Positions 9,705 to 20,318 of a stretch of 49,336 nt of DNA are shown here, one piece after another. The notes below the pieces were generated by a model. It had not been told where the DNA came from. It searched no databases and saw only the letters and a list, made by a program, of their open reading frames with translations. This DNA comes from Rhizopus sp. PT2906 (Eukaryota > Mucoromycota > Mucoromycetes > Mucorales > Rhizopodaceae). A program made the position numbers and the translations under genes. Each line of letters opens with the position of its first letter. The stretch's first letter is position 1. The DNA lies in contig JAMYHX010000423.1 in the NCBI GenBank assembly GCA_025529335.1, forward strand, positions 1 through 49,336, given 5' to 3'.

Positions 9705-11364
9705 TTAGTTGCCCCAAAGAACGTGGAAGACTTTGTCTCCGGCCCTCACCTTGGTTGGCAAGGACCGGTTTTTAAAAAAGTCCTTGGGACGGCGGCCATC
9801 ATCTTGGGAGAGGCATTGCAAAGCAATACCAGCCTCGACTCTCTCAATCACACCTTGCTCCTGTGATGTCAACCTTGCTGGCATAGGTGGAGGAGGAGGA
9901 GCAGAAGCAGAAGGGCCAAAGAGAGGGACTATTTCTGCAGCAACAGCTAATGTCTTTTGTTGGCTGCTGCCGCTATCCACCGCCTCAGGAATGACCTGAA
10001 GCGATGGACGAGAACCACCACGACAGAAGGACTCGCGATGTAACCCCCTCCCAGTTATTTTTGCGGTTGGAAGGGGTGCAAAGAAACCAGAAAAGCCATG
10101 GATGAACATACCGCTCCCCTCACCTTCGAAACTTGGAATGACCATTGGTGGGAGAGCGGTGGGCATTGGGGAAGAGGAACCCGACCAAGAAAAAGCAGAG
10201 GGAGCGACCAAAGAGCAATCTTCTTCCTCGTCGCCGTTCAACAGACTTGACACCGACATGCAGTGACGGCGACGACGAGAAAGGACAGAAGGAGAAGCAT
10301 AAGAAGAAGGGGAAGCAGCACGAGAAGAAGAAGCAGGATAAGGGCTACCAGAGGAAGCACGAGAAGCACGAGAAGCGCGAGCACGAACCACACCACCAGC
10401 TGCACGGCAAGCAGCACCAGCGTCCGCAGAGGAAACAAGGCGATCATGCCCATCAGAAGCGGAAGGGCAAGAGGCAGAAGACAAAGAACGATCTCTTTGT
10501 CGTGCTGAACGACGGGAAGAAGAAGCCTTTTGATAAGGGCTAAAGTTCTTTGCGTTTCTTGTAACGCACGAGCGTGCAAGGCGGGAACGCGAACCGGGAG
10601 GACCAGGAACAGAAGCGGAAGCGGAGGCTGAAGAGGCAGCACAGGAGGAAGTGCTTGCCTTTGTGCGGCGACCTCTTACGCCAGAGGTAGAAAAAGCTCT
10701 ACCACGAGTAGGACGAGAAGAACGAGAGGAACGGGAGACCAAGCCAGAAGAAACCTGAGAGTCCCCAGGAGTAGGATCAGAACCTACCTTCAAGCTTCCA
10801 AAGTCAGGATGACCAGGAGGGCAGCAGTCATTAGGGAACGATTTCCCAAAAACAGGAACCAGATCAAACCTGAGAGCCCAGGCATTATTCACACAAAGTG
10901 CCTTTGCGCTTTCGAAAGGCATCCTAAATAAAAGAAAAGAAAAGAAAAAGCGTTAGTAAAAATAAGGCTATGATTCATCCATGATCTTACCAAGTGCCTT
11001 GGATGGTGAGGCATCCGCCTCTAACCTTCTTCACCTGAAGGTCAGGGTTGCCATCGACGATCTTCACGATGTCTGCCTTGCTGTTGCCTAACGCCTTCCA
11101 TATTCCGGTGAAATGGACAAACCCATTTTCACTATCCCAAAGGATAGGATGGCCATTTACTTCAAACTGAAAGACTGTATTAAAAAATCAAACAAATGTT
11201 AGCTACAGTTGAGCTAGAGTACTCTCTCTATATATACCTGGTATGGCGCCTCTTGAATCTTGTGATGTCGCATACTTGGCAGACTTGATAACCTGTTGAA
11301 GGCGAGGTGAGGAAGGAGGGCATGGTTGGTATTTTGATATTGATTTTTGTTGTTGGGTTTTCAT
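9705..11364 (-). CDS. APSES/KilA-N-type DNA-binding protein with Ser/Arg-rich tail
   Basis: Three exons: 11364-11238, 11174-10991, 10923-9705; phases close to 509 aa. The N-terminal 40 residues are polar. Residues about 42-130 form an APSES/KilA-N-like winged-helix domain: FEVNGHPILWDSENGFVHF, IWKALGNSKADIVKIV, KKVRGGCLTIQGTW followed by MPFESAKALCV and LVPVFGKSFP. The GTW-x-P-x-x-x-A pattern is the family hallmark (Mbp1, StuA, Xbp1 relatives). A long Ser/Ala/Arg/Pro-rich, probably disordered region follows, ending in a charged segment (VRAGDKVFHVLWGN). There are no ankyrin repeats, so it is not an Mbp1/Swi4 orthologue. Likely a nuclear transcription regulator; targets unknown. Composition is biased enough that long antisense open frames occur opposite it. 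A dead copy lies at 4737-6446. Confidence 0.85.
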
Positions 11365-12291
11365 GATAAAATTATATTGACAAAGATAAGCTGTATATAT
11401 ATCTCGTATTAGAGTGAATGAATTAAATAAATAGATATGTGTTGTTGTGGATATAAAAGGAGAAAATGAAAGCAGTATATATGCTGTAAGATATACGCTT
11501 GAATGAATCGCTAGGATTTTTGTTGAGTGTTGAATGAAGCTTTAAGCTTGAATATGTAAAAATTGAATAAAAAGATGCGAATAAAAAGATGTAATAATCG
11601 CTGTGGAAATAGGCTTTAAAAGCAAATATAAAAAAAGAATAAAATGGGGAAAAGGTGAAAGAAAAAAGGTTGAAAAAGGCCCTTATTTATAAATTGTAAA
11701 TCGTTACATCTATGATTGTTTTCGGAGGCGCACCGAAATAAACAAAATAATAAAGGGGGTAAAGCTCTTAAGGGGGGGGCAAGATCCACCAAGGGAACAC
11801 AAGCAAACTTTGAATAAAAGAGTTAAAAATGTTTAATTAATTCTCTTTTTAGTAAAAGCGTGTTACCTGCTCACTCTATGAAAAAGAAGTGGTATCCACA
11901 TGAGATAAGGTGTGTTCTGATTTCCATTAAAGGCTAAAGAAAGTTCAGCCTCCCGCCCGAGTCTTTTTTTTTTAGCTTTTACACGGAAGCTTACTCTGTC
12001 TTACCTGCCTAAAACGATAATTGCCAACCTACCCCCACTCGTCATATCTCGTAGTATCTGATGTCGTACGCAGACACGTTGGTCATTGCTAACTGCTACT
12101 CCATAAAAAAGGGTGTGGTCGATAGCAACAAACGGCTGCCAAGGAGACTCCAAAACGCCTCCGAGTAGAAAGAAGAGATAATAAGCGCACAGAAATCAAT
12201 TCCCATCGTTTCATAGTATGTTCATCAGTTGACTTTGTGTGACAATAGCTTACAAAATGATGGTTTTTTTTATTATGATTTAAAAGAACAG
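11365..12291. promoter_or_regulatory. intergenic: 5' region of APSES-type gene and 3' flank of GST gene
   Basis: No gene seen. The side near 11365 is the presumed promoter of the minus-strand APSES-type gene and has several TATATA stretches (11395-11400, 11477-11482). No specific binding site can be claimed. Confidence 0.4.
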
Positions 12292-13231
12292 TTAAGGCTT
12301 GGCAATATTGAACTTGGCTGTAAAAGAGTCAACATATTTTTCATCACCAATGTATGTTTCCTTGAAGGAAGGTCTTTCAGTAATACCCTTGATGAATTCA
12401 GCCAATCTAGGATACTTCTTGACTGCCTCCCATTCATATCCATTCAAGAATAGTCTGTGGAATCCGAGAATACGAGCAAGGAGGGGTGCAACTGCGATGT
12501 CAGCTAGAGAATATTCATTACCAAGGAAGTAGGGGCCTGTAGGAGATTGTTGAACCAAGAGCTCGTTGATCTGTAATATAAGAAGTTATTTTTTTTTCCT
12601 GAAAACACACACAAGCATATACACAGTCACTTTGTTGTACAACTTACACGATCCAAGGCACCATTAACGTTTTTTTCGTAATCGGCAAAGGCATTTTCAG
12701 CTTTGATATTGAAAACGTATTTGAAAAATTCGCTTTGCACTTTAGAAGAATAATATTCAATAAAGTAACGAACATATGCACGCTTCAATGGATCTTTAGG
12801 TAAAAGGCTATCATACATGCATAAATAAGAAAAATACCGCATTTGTTTTCTGTATCAACTTACTTTTTCTCAGGAAAACGATCGTTAAGATATTCGATAA
12901 GTACCAAAGATTCAGCAATGTGCTTACCACCCACTGTAAATGCAGGCACTTTTAATTCGGGATTGATGTCCTTGTACCTAATGAACGTCAGACATGAGCC
13001 AAGATGAGTAATGTAAATGTCATTCTTTTTACCAATCAGGCTTATTTGACAAGTCAATCTCGACTGTTTCATATTCAGCGCCAACTTCTCTTAAAGTAAT
13101 AGCGGCACGTTGAGCGTAAGGACAAATGACAGCGTTATAGAAGGTGATTTTATCTGTGTGCTTTGTTTAGTTTACAAAAAAGATAGACTCCTAGTATTGC
13201 CTTTTTTTTATATATCTTTACCAGAAGACAT
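12292..13231 (-). CDS. omega-like glutathione S-transferase
   Basis: Five exons (13231-13222, 13153-13033, 12977-12864, 12807-12648, 12570-12292) add to 684 nt, 227 aa, all phases closing. The N-terminal thioredoxin fold has the CPYAQR motif with the predicted catalytic Cys14, as in omega/glutathionyl-hydrolase-type GSTs rather than Ser/Tyr classes. VPAFTVGGKHIAESLVLIEY carries the cis-Pro and the E-S pair that binds glutathione. The helical C-terminal domain has the N-capping/hydrophobic-staple pattern YSLADIAVAPLL. The likely role is cytosolic glutathione-dependent thiol reduction or detoxification. The first exon has only 10 nt. A Yap1-type TTACTAA lies 119 nt upstream of the ATG. The exact substrate cannot be told. 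Confidence 0.92.
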
Positions 13232-14923
13232 TGTTTATTATTATTATTATTATACAAGAGAGATTCCAAGAAAGAAAGAAAGAAAGAAAAAGAAGGCTGC
13301 TGTCTTTTATATATATATATATATTATCTGATTATTAATACTTATCGAATTACTAATGTTTGATTTCAAATCGTCGCTGTTGTCGGTTGCACGATTCTTA
13401 AGTCATTCTTTTTAGCAATGACGATATTACTGATAGTATAAGCTTATTCTCGGTAATCAAGTACAAGTCCTTTTTTTTTCGAGATGTTAGTATATTAATG
13501 TACACAAAGAGAGAAAAAGGAGGAGTAAATAGACTTTGGATCTTTGGGAAATACACAAACAAATAAAGAAGTTGACTCTTCTTCTTTCTTATCTTCTTGT
13601 CCTTTGTTTAATGACCCATCGAAATATCTCGAGAATAGACCGAGAAAATGATAGTGGATGATCTCAGCAATCTATTGTTTCGTCAAGATCCTAGTAAAAT
13701 ACCAAGATGCAGATCCTTTTTTTTTTTTTTTATTTTGTGTCTATTCTCGAAGCAGTTGAAGAATGCAGTATAGACGCACAGAGGGTGAATTGATAATGTG
13801 ATGAAAGTCCCAAAACAAAGCATAGCCTCCTATTCTTTTATTATTACTAATGCATAATTCAATTTAACCATAAACACTGCTTGTACCAGCTGCATATATA
13901 TTTTCAAGCAACCCCCGAGAAAAGGTGATGATTAAAAAAGAAGCGTATTTTATGACTATTGCCTTTATAATTTCGGTTAATTTACGGGCAAATGATTATT
14001 TCACCTTGTTTATAATGGATAATCACTTTTTTGAATGAGTTGAATGCTTTATAAGCTCGTATTTTCGAAATGAATAATAAAAGAGACCTAAGAGAACTTG
14101 TTTGGTTAGTATGCATAACACTCTGCATACAGAAAAATAATGCCTTTTAAGGTAAAGATGACATGTAGTATACACTGGAGTTGATCCTGCATACAAAGAG
14201 AAGGGGGTGGGTGAGAGTTACGTCTGCCATGACTAAAACAGGCTCAACAAGAGAACATACTCACCTTCATGCCTATTTAGTAAAGGTACGGACCTGTTAT
14301 TCCTAATTTATACCGTGCTGAATTACAGTGCTAACGAAATACTGCTCTGAAATGTTCTTAGTATCTCAGTATGAATAAACGTCCAAAGTCTAGTGCGTAA
14401 CTATACTTTTTCTTCAAAAGTATGAAAAGTAATTTCTAATATCTTTTCCACGATAGCTTATTAATGCAGGCTAAAGCGGACTTGTTCTTCTGTTCAGAAA
14501 TCAAATTAATGATAAACTTAAGAATGTCAAAAGACAGTAGACTAACATAAAATTCAAAGATCAGGTTGAGACTGACTATTGTGTAAGTATATTCGTCGAA
14601 AACCCTATTGTGCAAACCAAAGCAACTCTGCCTACGAATAACAGGGCACGCGGGAAAAAAAATAAATTCTCAAGCAGGATATCTCTACAAATCTGTGCCG
14701 CAACGAGCGAAATAAGAGCTTTTTAATAACGAAAGGGAAATATGAATAAAAAGAAAAGAGACACGAAGACGCGTCAGCTTTAAGTGTCGGAGATTAGAAT
14801 TGACGTCATTCGCCTGATTTCAGCTGGCCGGGTGCAGTGTTTAAAATTTGTTAGGAGGCTCTTATTTCTGCATAAGCCAATTTTTTTTTTTTTTAAATAT
14901 ATAATATATATATATCAATAACT
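13232..14923. other. divergent intergenic region between GST and TAF4 genes
   Basis: 1.7 kb without a supported gene. Near the GST start are (TTA)n 13238-13252, (AAGA)n 13266-13290 and (TA)n 13310-13325 tracts. An ACGCGT occurs at 14769-14774, about 150 bp before TAF4. A T run and a TA-rich stretch (14881-14915) lie directly before the TAF4 ATG. Confidence 0.5.
13350..13356. promoter_or_regulatory. Yap1-type site TTACTAA upstream of GST gene
   Basis: The palindromic AP-1/Yap1 consensus TTA(C/G)TAA sits 119 nt upstream of the GST start. One such heptamer by chance is not rare in AT-rich DNA; the case rests on its match with the peroxiredoxin promoter. Confidence 0.4.
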
Positions 14924-16844
14924 ATGGGCCCTGAACAACAACAACAGCAGCAGCAACAGCAGCAACAACAACAGCAACAACAAGCTGTGTCTTCAGTGCC
15001 AGAACAGCAATCCAGAGTAATTGCACCTCAAGGGTTAATGAATCCTGCCATGACACCACAGCCTCGACTTCCAGCAGCAGCAGGAGGTAATATTAACAGG
15101 AAAGTAAAGATCAGCGTACTAAAAGTCATCTCGAACAGGATCATCTTCCATGACTTTATTTGATAACCTTACCTCGCAGTTAACACCAGAAAGAAAAGAG
15201 AGATTTATTGAATTATTCAAGAAGCTACAAGTAAATGAAATGAACAGACCCTATTTCCATTTGATTAACAGTTCTTTATTGCAGAGCAATTCAGTTACTG
15301 CGAATCAATTCCTAGCACAGGCAAGATTATTGCTGGATCAGCAACAATATCAACAGCTCGAAAACTTGAAGAACAAGCCAGTCCAACCCATGATGCCAAG
15401 GCCCGTATCTATACAACCACAAACCTCGCAACAGCAACAACAACAACAGCAGCAGCAGCAGCAACAACAACAACAACAACAACAGCAATTGGACTATAAT
15501 GCTCTTAAACGAACAATGAGCGGCACACAGTTACGACCTGAGGATGCCCATCAACGAGCAATTCTGTAATGTCATTCTGACTAGCTTTGTTATAACTTAA
15601 ACTAACCAAACCTTGTCATAGTCAACCACAACTAAAAAGAGCTGATATACCCATCCAACAACCACAACAACCACAACAACAGCCAGTACCCATCTATAGA
15701 TCAAATACAGCACCACCATCTACAGTGGATCATCAGCATATGGGAATGCAGCCTGATACTATTGATCCAGCAATAAAGAACGAAACAGATGGGGAGCAAA
15801 TCTCAATTGTGCAAGATTTTATGAACCTGGATATTTTGAAAGGCTTAATAGCAAAAATATGTAAGAAATGACAAACTGCTATTAGTAAAAGTATCACTAA
15901 CCCAAGTACATCCAGCTGCTTCCTTAGATACTGTCAATGTACAGCCTGAAGTATATTCGATGATTGCTTTGGCTACACAAGAACGCATACAGAAACTGAT
16001 AAAGGACATGATTGAAGCATCAAAATACAGAATGGATTCACAAACATTTACACAGCCACCGCCAGACGAAACTGGCCGTTATCCATATAAAATCGTAGAC
16101 GTGCAGGATGTTAAAAAGCAGCTTTTGGCTATTGAAAGAGTAGAGCGTGAGGAAGAAAGACGAAGAAGAGAATATATTTCTGAAAGAGAACGAAGGTCAC
16201 AAATGGGTGACGATGATAAAGAAGGAGGAGATGATGATAAGCCAAAGAAGAAAAAGAAGAAGGATCAAGGTGGCGTTAGTGCAAGATATATGAGTGATGA
16301 TGTGCGTAATAAGAGTACAAACGAAACAGCCCTGATGATTGCAGGTGGTGTAAAGAAAAGTTGGATGTTGACAGGGTTAGCTGGAGGAACAAAAGACATG
16401 CCTCCATTTACTCCTTCAAAGCCTCCAGCTTCGTCACCACCTAATAATCTACCTCCTTCTTCAACAGCAGCAACGCCGACGAACGCTTCATCGCCAACAG
16501 GTGGACAAATTCAGAGTCCAACTTTGTTCCAGCATCCTACAGCTAGTAGTCCAATGTCACCTCAGGATACAGATGATCAACCAAGAGGAAGAGGCAGACC
16601 AAAGAGACGAAAGTCAGGCTCAGGTCCTGATATGCCAACAGTAAAAAAACCAAAAGCATTTAGAGATGGTCTCTTTTTACCTCCTTCGACTATTGGCCGA
16701 CCTCAACATCGTTTCTTTGGCGAACAAGGAGTAAGAAAGGTGACAGTCCGAGACGCACTATTTGTATTAGAGGATGAATATGAAAACAAAAAGGAATATG
16801 CACCACGTACTTTACTTAAAACATACACTTGTTATTTGAAGTAA
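14924..16844 (+). CDS. TAF4: TFIID subunit TAF4
   Basis: Four exons (14924-15086, 15139-15565, 15622-15860, 15907-16844) sum to 1767 nt, 588 aa. After a poly-Gln start, residues about 60-105 (LTPERKERFIELFKKLQ...) resemble the RST/TAF4 interaction fold. A second Gln tract follows. The conserved TAF4 C-terminal histone-fold module starts near residue 255 (FMNLDILKGLIAKI..., then VYSMIALATQERIQKLIKDM), then the basic ERVEREEERRRRE helix, a KPKKKKKK patch, a Pro/Ser-rich linker and a conserved end (RKVTVRDALFVLEDE). TAF4 pairs with TAF12 in TFIID and acts in RNA polymerase II initiation. Acceptor 4 (CCCAAG) is weak but keeps frame. The gene converges on the next one with 11 bp between stop codons. 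Confidence 0.9.
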
Positions 16845-16855
16845 AATGAAAATAT

Positions 16856-17925
16856 TTATTCTACCTGTTTTCGCATTGATTGTAAAAAAGAGGATACACT
16901 TTCTTCATTAATATCAGGCATGCCAACATTGTTTGGTTCCTGTTTCAGAGGATGTTGTTTTCTAGCTTGTAAAGCAGCTTTTCTAGCACGGATCTTTTCT
17001 GCATTTCTTGCCATCATTTGCTGTCTTTTAGCGGCTGCAGATATGGCTGATTTACGTGCATTCTCTGTTTCTTGTCGAAGTTTATTCAGTTTAGCCATCT
17101 GTTCTTCACGCTCCTCTTCATCTCTTGAGAATCTATAAAAGCCAACACCCTTTGTTCTAATTTCTGCATCTGCATCGTAATGATTAATATGTGATATATC
17201 TGCAAGCTCATCGCCAATTTCATAATCATATCGTGGTATATAGTCATCTTCTTCAGATTTAGTTTTTTCTTCAGATAATAACCTTGGTAACTGACTTTGA
17301 CGCACTGTTCGAGTTCTACCGAACTCATCCTCATATTCCACCCAGGGATCATCCACATCTTCTGCCTCTTTCTCCTGTCGTCTCTTCTTTAATTTTCTCT
17401 CTGTTTCTTCTCGTATTTCCTCTAGTTGACGCTAATCATGACGCATAGAAACTTAGTTCAATATCATACAAACATGAATTCATAAAATGATACTTTACTT
17501 CCTGTAAATATTTCTTGTCAAAATCAATTAGTGGTGCCTTTTCGTCATCGTCATATTCACTATATTCTTGCTGTATTTGTCCTGATCGCATGGCTTCGTA
17601 GATCTTGGCTTTTTTTTCTAATTGTTCTCTGCTTCTTGCCAGCACATTACTCTCAACTTCTTCAATATATTTGTCTTTAGCGTTTCTTGCATCAACGCCT
17701 TTGTTTTGCTTTGTCCAAACTGTCTTTTTTTGTTCTGGTCTTTTCGCTGCACTCAGTTTTCCTTCATTTGCTCTCGTCTTTTCGAATCTCTCAGTTTGTT
17801 GAGCCAATTCAGCTTTTAAATCGATGGCCTAGAAAGATGAATGAGTATCTTGTGCATAATGTCAAAATGAAGCTTCTTCTTACAGTAGTAGCGCTGACAT
17901 TACTGATTTCTTTTTTATTGGACAT
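16856..17925 (-). CDS. CCDC174-like nuclear coiled-coil protein
   Basis: Three exons (17925-17884, 17828-17499, 17431-16856) give 948 nt, 315 aa. The N-terminus ends in AIDLKAELAQQTERFEKTR, the start pattern of CCDC174-like proteins. Next come a Lys-rich helix, the acidic YDDDEKAPLIDFDKKY, then DPWVEYEDEFGRTRTVR, the family's signature block (DUF4078-type), then GVGFYRFSRDEEEREEQM and a coiled coil. In animals CCDC174 is nuclear and linked to RNA processing; the fungal role is not established. The first exon encodes just 14 residues. It is convergent with TAF4 and divergent from the alpha-arrestin gene. Confidence 0.85.
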
Positions 17926-18485
17926 TTTGAAAGAAAAAAAATAAATAAAGAGGTGGCTGTAATCTTTATGCAAACAATAGTTTACAACACCGCATCCTTT
18001 TTTCATTACTTATGGATCCAAGAAAAGGCTGAATTATTTTACCATAAGATATCGTATTTTGTATATTTGTATTATAAATGATTGAACTATGCGTGATATT
18101 TGCTTTAGAAAGAACTGTATTAAAGTAGCTTTTTTATTAACAAAGCTCCTTTTTGCTAAAGTGGTACGTATATCCTATCTCTTGCATCATCATTGACCAT
18201 GATTAAGTAATATTTACCTACCATGTGATCATCCTTAATTCCAGGGACATTTGCCGATTTTTCGGCTAGTAAGTTATTCTAGCTCAATGGTCCATGTTAC
18301 AAAAAAGGGACCGTGACACAGATTTCTTAAGTTTCCGTTGATTGTGCGGGGGGATTGAATACAAAGGTAAAACCTCTTCCAATCATGGTTCCACGCATTT
18401 GTCATCTCACGAAAAAATTTCACTCTGACTTTATAAAAAGCCCCTCTTGGATTCGCCCTTCTTTTTTTTTTTCTTTCTTCCAAAA
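17926..18485. promoter_or_regulatory. divergent promoter region CCDC174-like / alpha-arrestin
   Basis: 560 bp between two start codons facing away from each other. AT-rich with a C/T-rich tract (about 18460-18482) just before the arrestin ATG. No specific site recognised. Confidence 0.4.
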
Positions 18486-19864
18486 ATGCCTTCCATTGTA
18501 CCCTTCTTTACGGGAGCAAAGCAGCTTACCATTGATCTAGCAGAACCTGTCATTTATCTTAGAGGCACTGCACATGATCGTTCGACACAAGTACTTCAAG
18601 GGGAAGTTAGCGTTGTCTTGACTAAACCAACGCTTGCATCACAAGTTGTCATTCGATTTGTTGGAAAATCATACATGTTATGGCCGGAAGGTAAAATTAA
18701 AGATAATATAAAGACAATATACTAATAGAATACACTCATATAGGCATTGGATCAAGAGGTTCTAAAGTATATCATGAAAAAATCATTCATGAACAAAACG
18801 TCATTTTACAATCATTCCCTGAAAACCCTAAATCAGAAGGTGTTCTAGACGCTGGCCTTCACCGCTGGCCTTTTCAATTTTTAATCTCCAATCAGCTGGT
18901 AGAAACCATCGAAGATGAACTCGGCAAGGTCTTTTATTATTTGACAGCCACTATCCATCGAGTAGGCGTGGCTGCAACCAAGCTTCGAGCTAGACGAGAT
19001 ATTCTCCTCTTGCGTACACCACATTGGTCCGATGCTGCACTCACAGCCAACTCGCTTCCATCCACCTCAATCACGTCCGAACGAAGATTAGACGTCTGCG
19101 ATGCGTCCATCTGTATTGAAAAATCTAGTTGCTCGTCTGGTACCCAATTCCCCATCAGCATCTCCATTTCACCCAATATCAAGCATGTCTGTATTGAATC
19201 CATTTCGGTTCTCCTGACCGAAAAACGAGTCTATAAACTGCCCGAGTTCCAGGCCCGTCGTGTTGAATTACATGATTTCAAGGTGACACTATCCTCTGTC
19301 ACGAGCTTGATCGATCCAACACTGACACATGGCATCGTTTCTCAGCTGTCATTGAAGGAAATTCATCGAGCATTAGGCGTGAAGAATGCACATATCTGTT
19401 TGGATGATGGACCTTTTCAGAATCGACTGATCTTTACCTTACCATCCTGCGTTCATCTCAGTCATGATTCGACCTATAGCGAGATCCATATCAGCCATAC
19501 ACTCAAGATCCATATCGAACTTACTTCCCCTGCCTTTGATGGTCAAGACATTGCACGTACCCATATTAGATTAGATACACCTATTACTATCCTTGACTGT
19601 AGACTAAAAGAAGATTATAATACCCTACCAACATATGAAGAAGCCATCCTATCCCCCTTGATTGATGAAGAAGACGAACCCTGTAAGCCATCAGGATTCT
19701 TCATCTGCCCCTGTTATCTTGAATATAAAAAGAAGAGCAAGTGTAGCAAAAGGGATTGGATGAAGCTCAGGAGTGAACAACATGAGACTTCCGATGTATA
19801 TTACCATCAATATGATAACTCGATTCCACCTCCATCTTATGAAGACATTGAATATAAACGATAA
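18486..19864 (+). CDS. alpha-arrestin-family ubiquitin-ligase adaptor
   Basis: Two exons, 18486-18690 and 18744-19864, 1326 nt, 441 aa. Residues about 15-150 are an arrestin N-lobe (LAEPVIYLRG..., VVIRFVGKSYMLWPEG, then AGLHRWPFQFLI, the typical H-x-W/P-F beta-strand motif), followed by an arrestin C-lobe to about residue 360. The tail holds LPTYEEAIL and PPPSYEDIEY; PPSY is a PPxY motif that binds WW domains of Rsp5/NEDD4-type ligases. A Cys-rich FFICPCYLEY lies between them. By family knowledge it recruits the ligase to plasma-membrane transporters for endocytosis; the cargo is unknown. The ATG is the first after the pyrimidine tract; an earlier non-ATG extension is not needed. Confidence 0.88.
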
Positions 19865-20318
19865 TCACATACACATTTACATATTATACACACATCTACA
19901 TATTATATACACTTGTATTAATTACATTATAAAATTATTGCCTACACTTTAAACTTAATAAAATAACATGATATTTTTGCTATTGCATATACTTCTTCTA
20001 AAGTGATGTACTGAATATGATGTTGAAAGGTGAAGAATGTAAATGTTTGTATAAAAACCTCTAATACTTTTCTTTTTAAGATCCAATTTATACTAAAGTA
20101 TCAAGTATCAAGCAATGAAGGGTTGCAATCTGAACATGTCGATACGGTTGAAAAGCTAAAGATGTCAACAGAAGTTGTGCAAAATATAAGACCCAATGAA
20201 GTTTACAATTCTTGGGAATTTCAAGTAGAAGAGCTTTATAAAGATGTTGTGTAAAGTAGTAACTATGAAGAGCAAATTGCATCAAATAATCGAAAAAGAA
20301 GTATTTTTCGAGGGGTAT
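19865..20318. other. convergent 3' intergenic region
   Basis: Tail-to-tail spacer between the alpha-arrestin and UDP-GlcNAc pyrophosphorylase genes. A 74-codon open frame at 20030-20254 lacks any recognisable feature and is not called. Confidence 0.5.

Noticed and set aside
10145..10642. Long Lys/Arg/His-rich plus-strand and Leu-rich minus-strand open frames
   Set aside because: They are shadows created by the skewed codons of the APSES-protein tail and have no splice or start context of their own.
20030..20254. 74-codon open frame between two convergent genes
   Set aside because: No ATG context, no recognisable domain, within 3' untranslated DNA.
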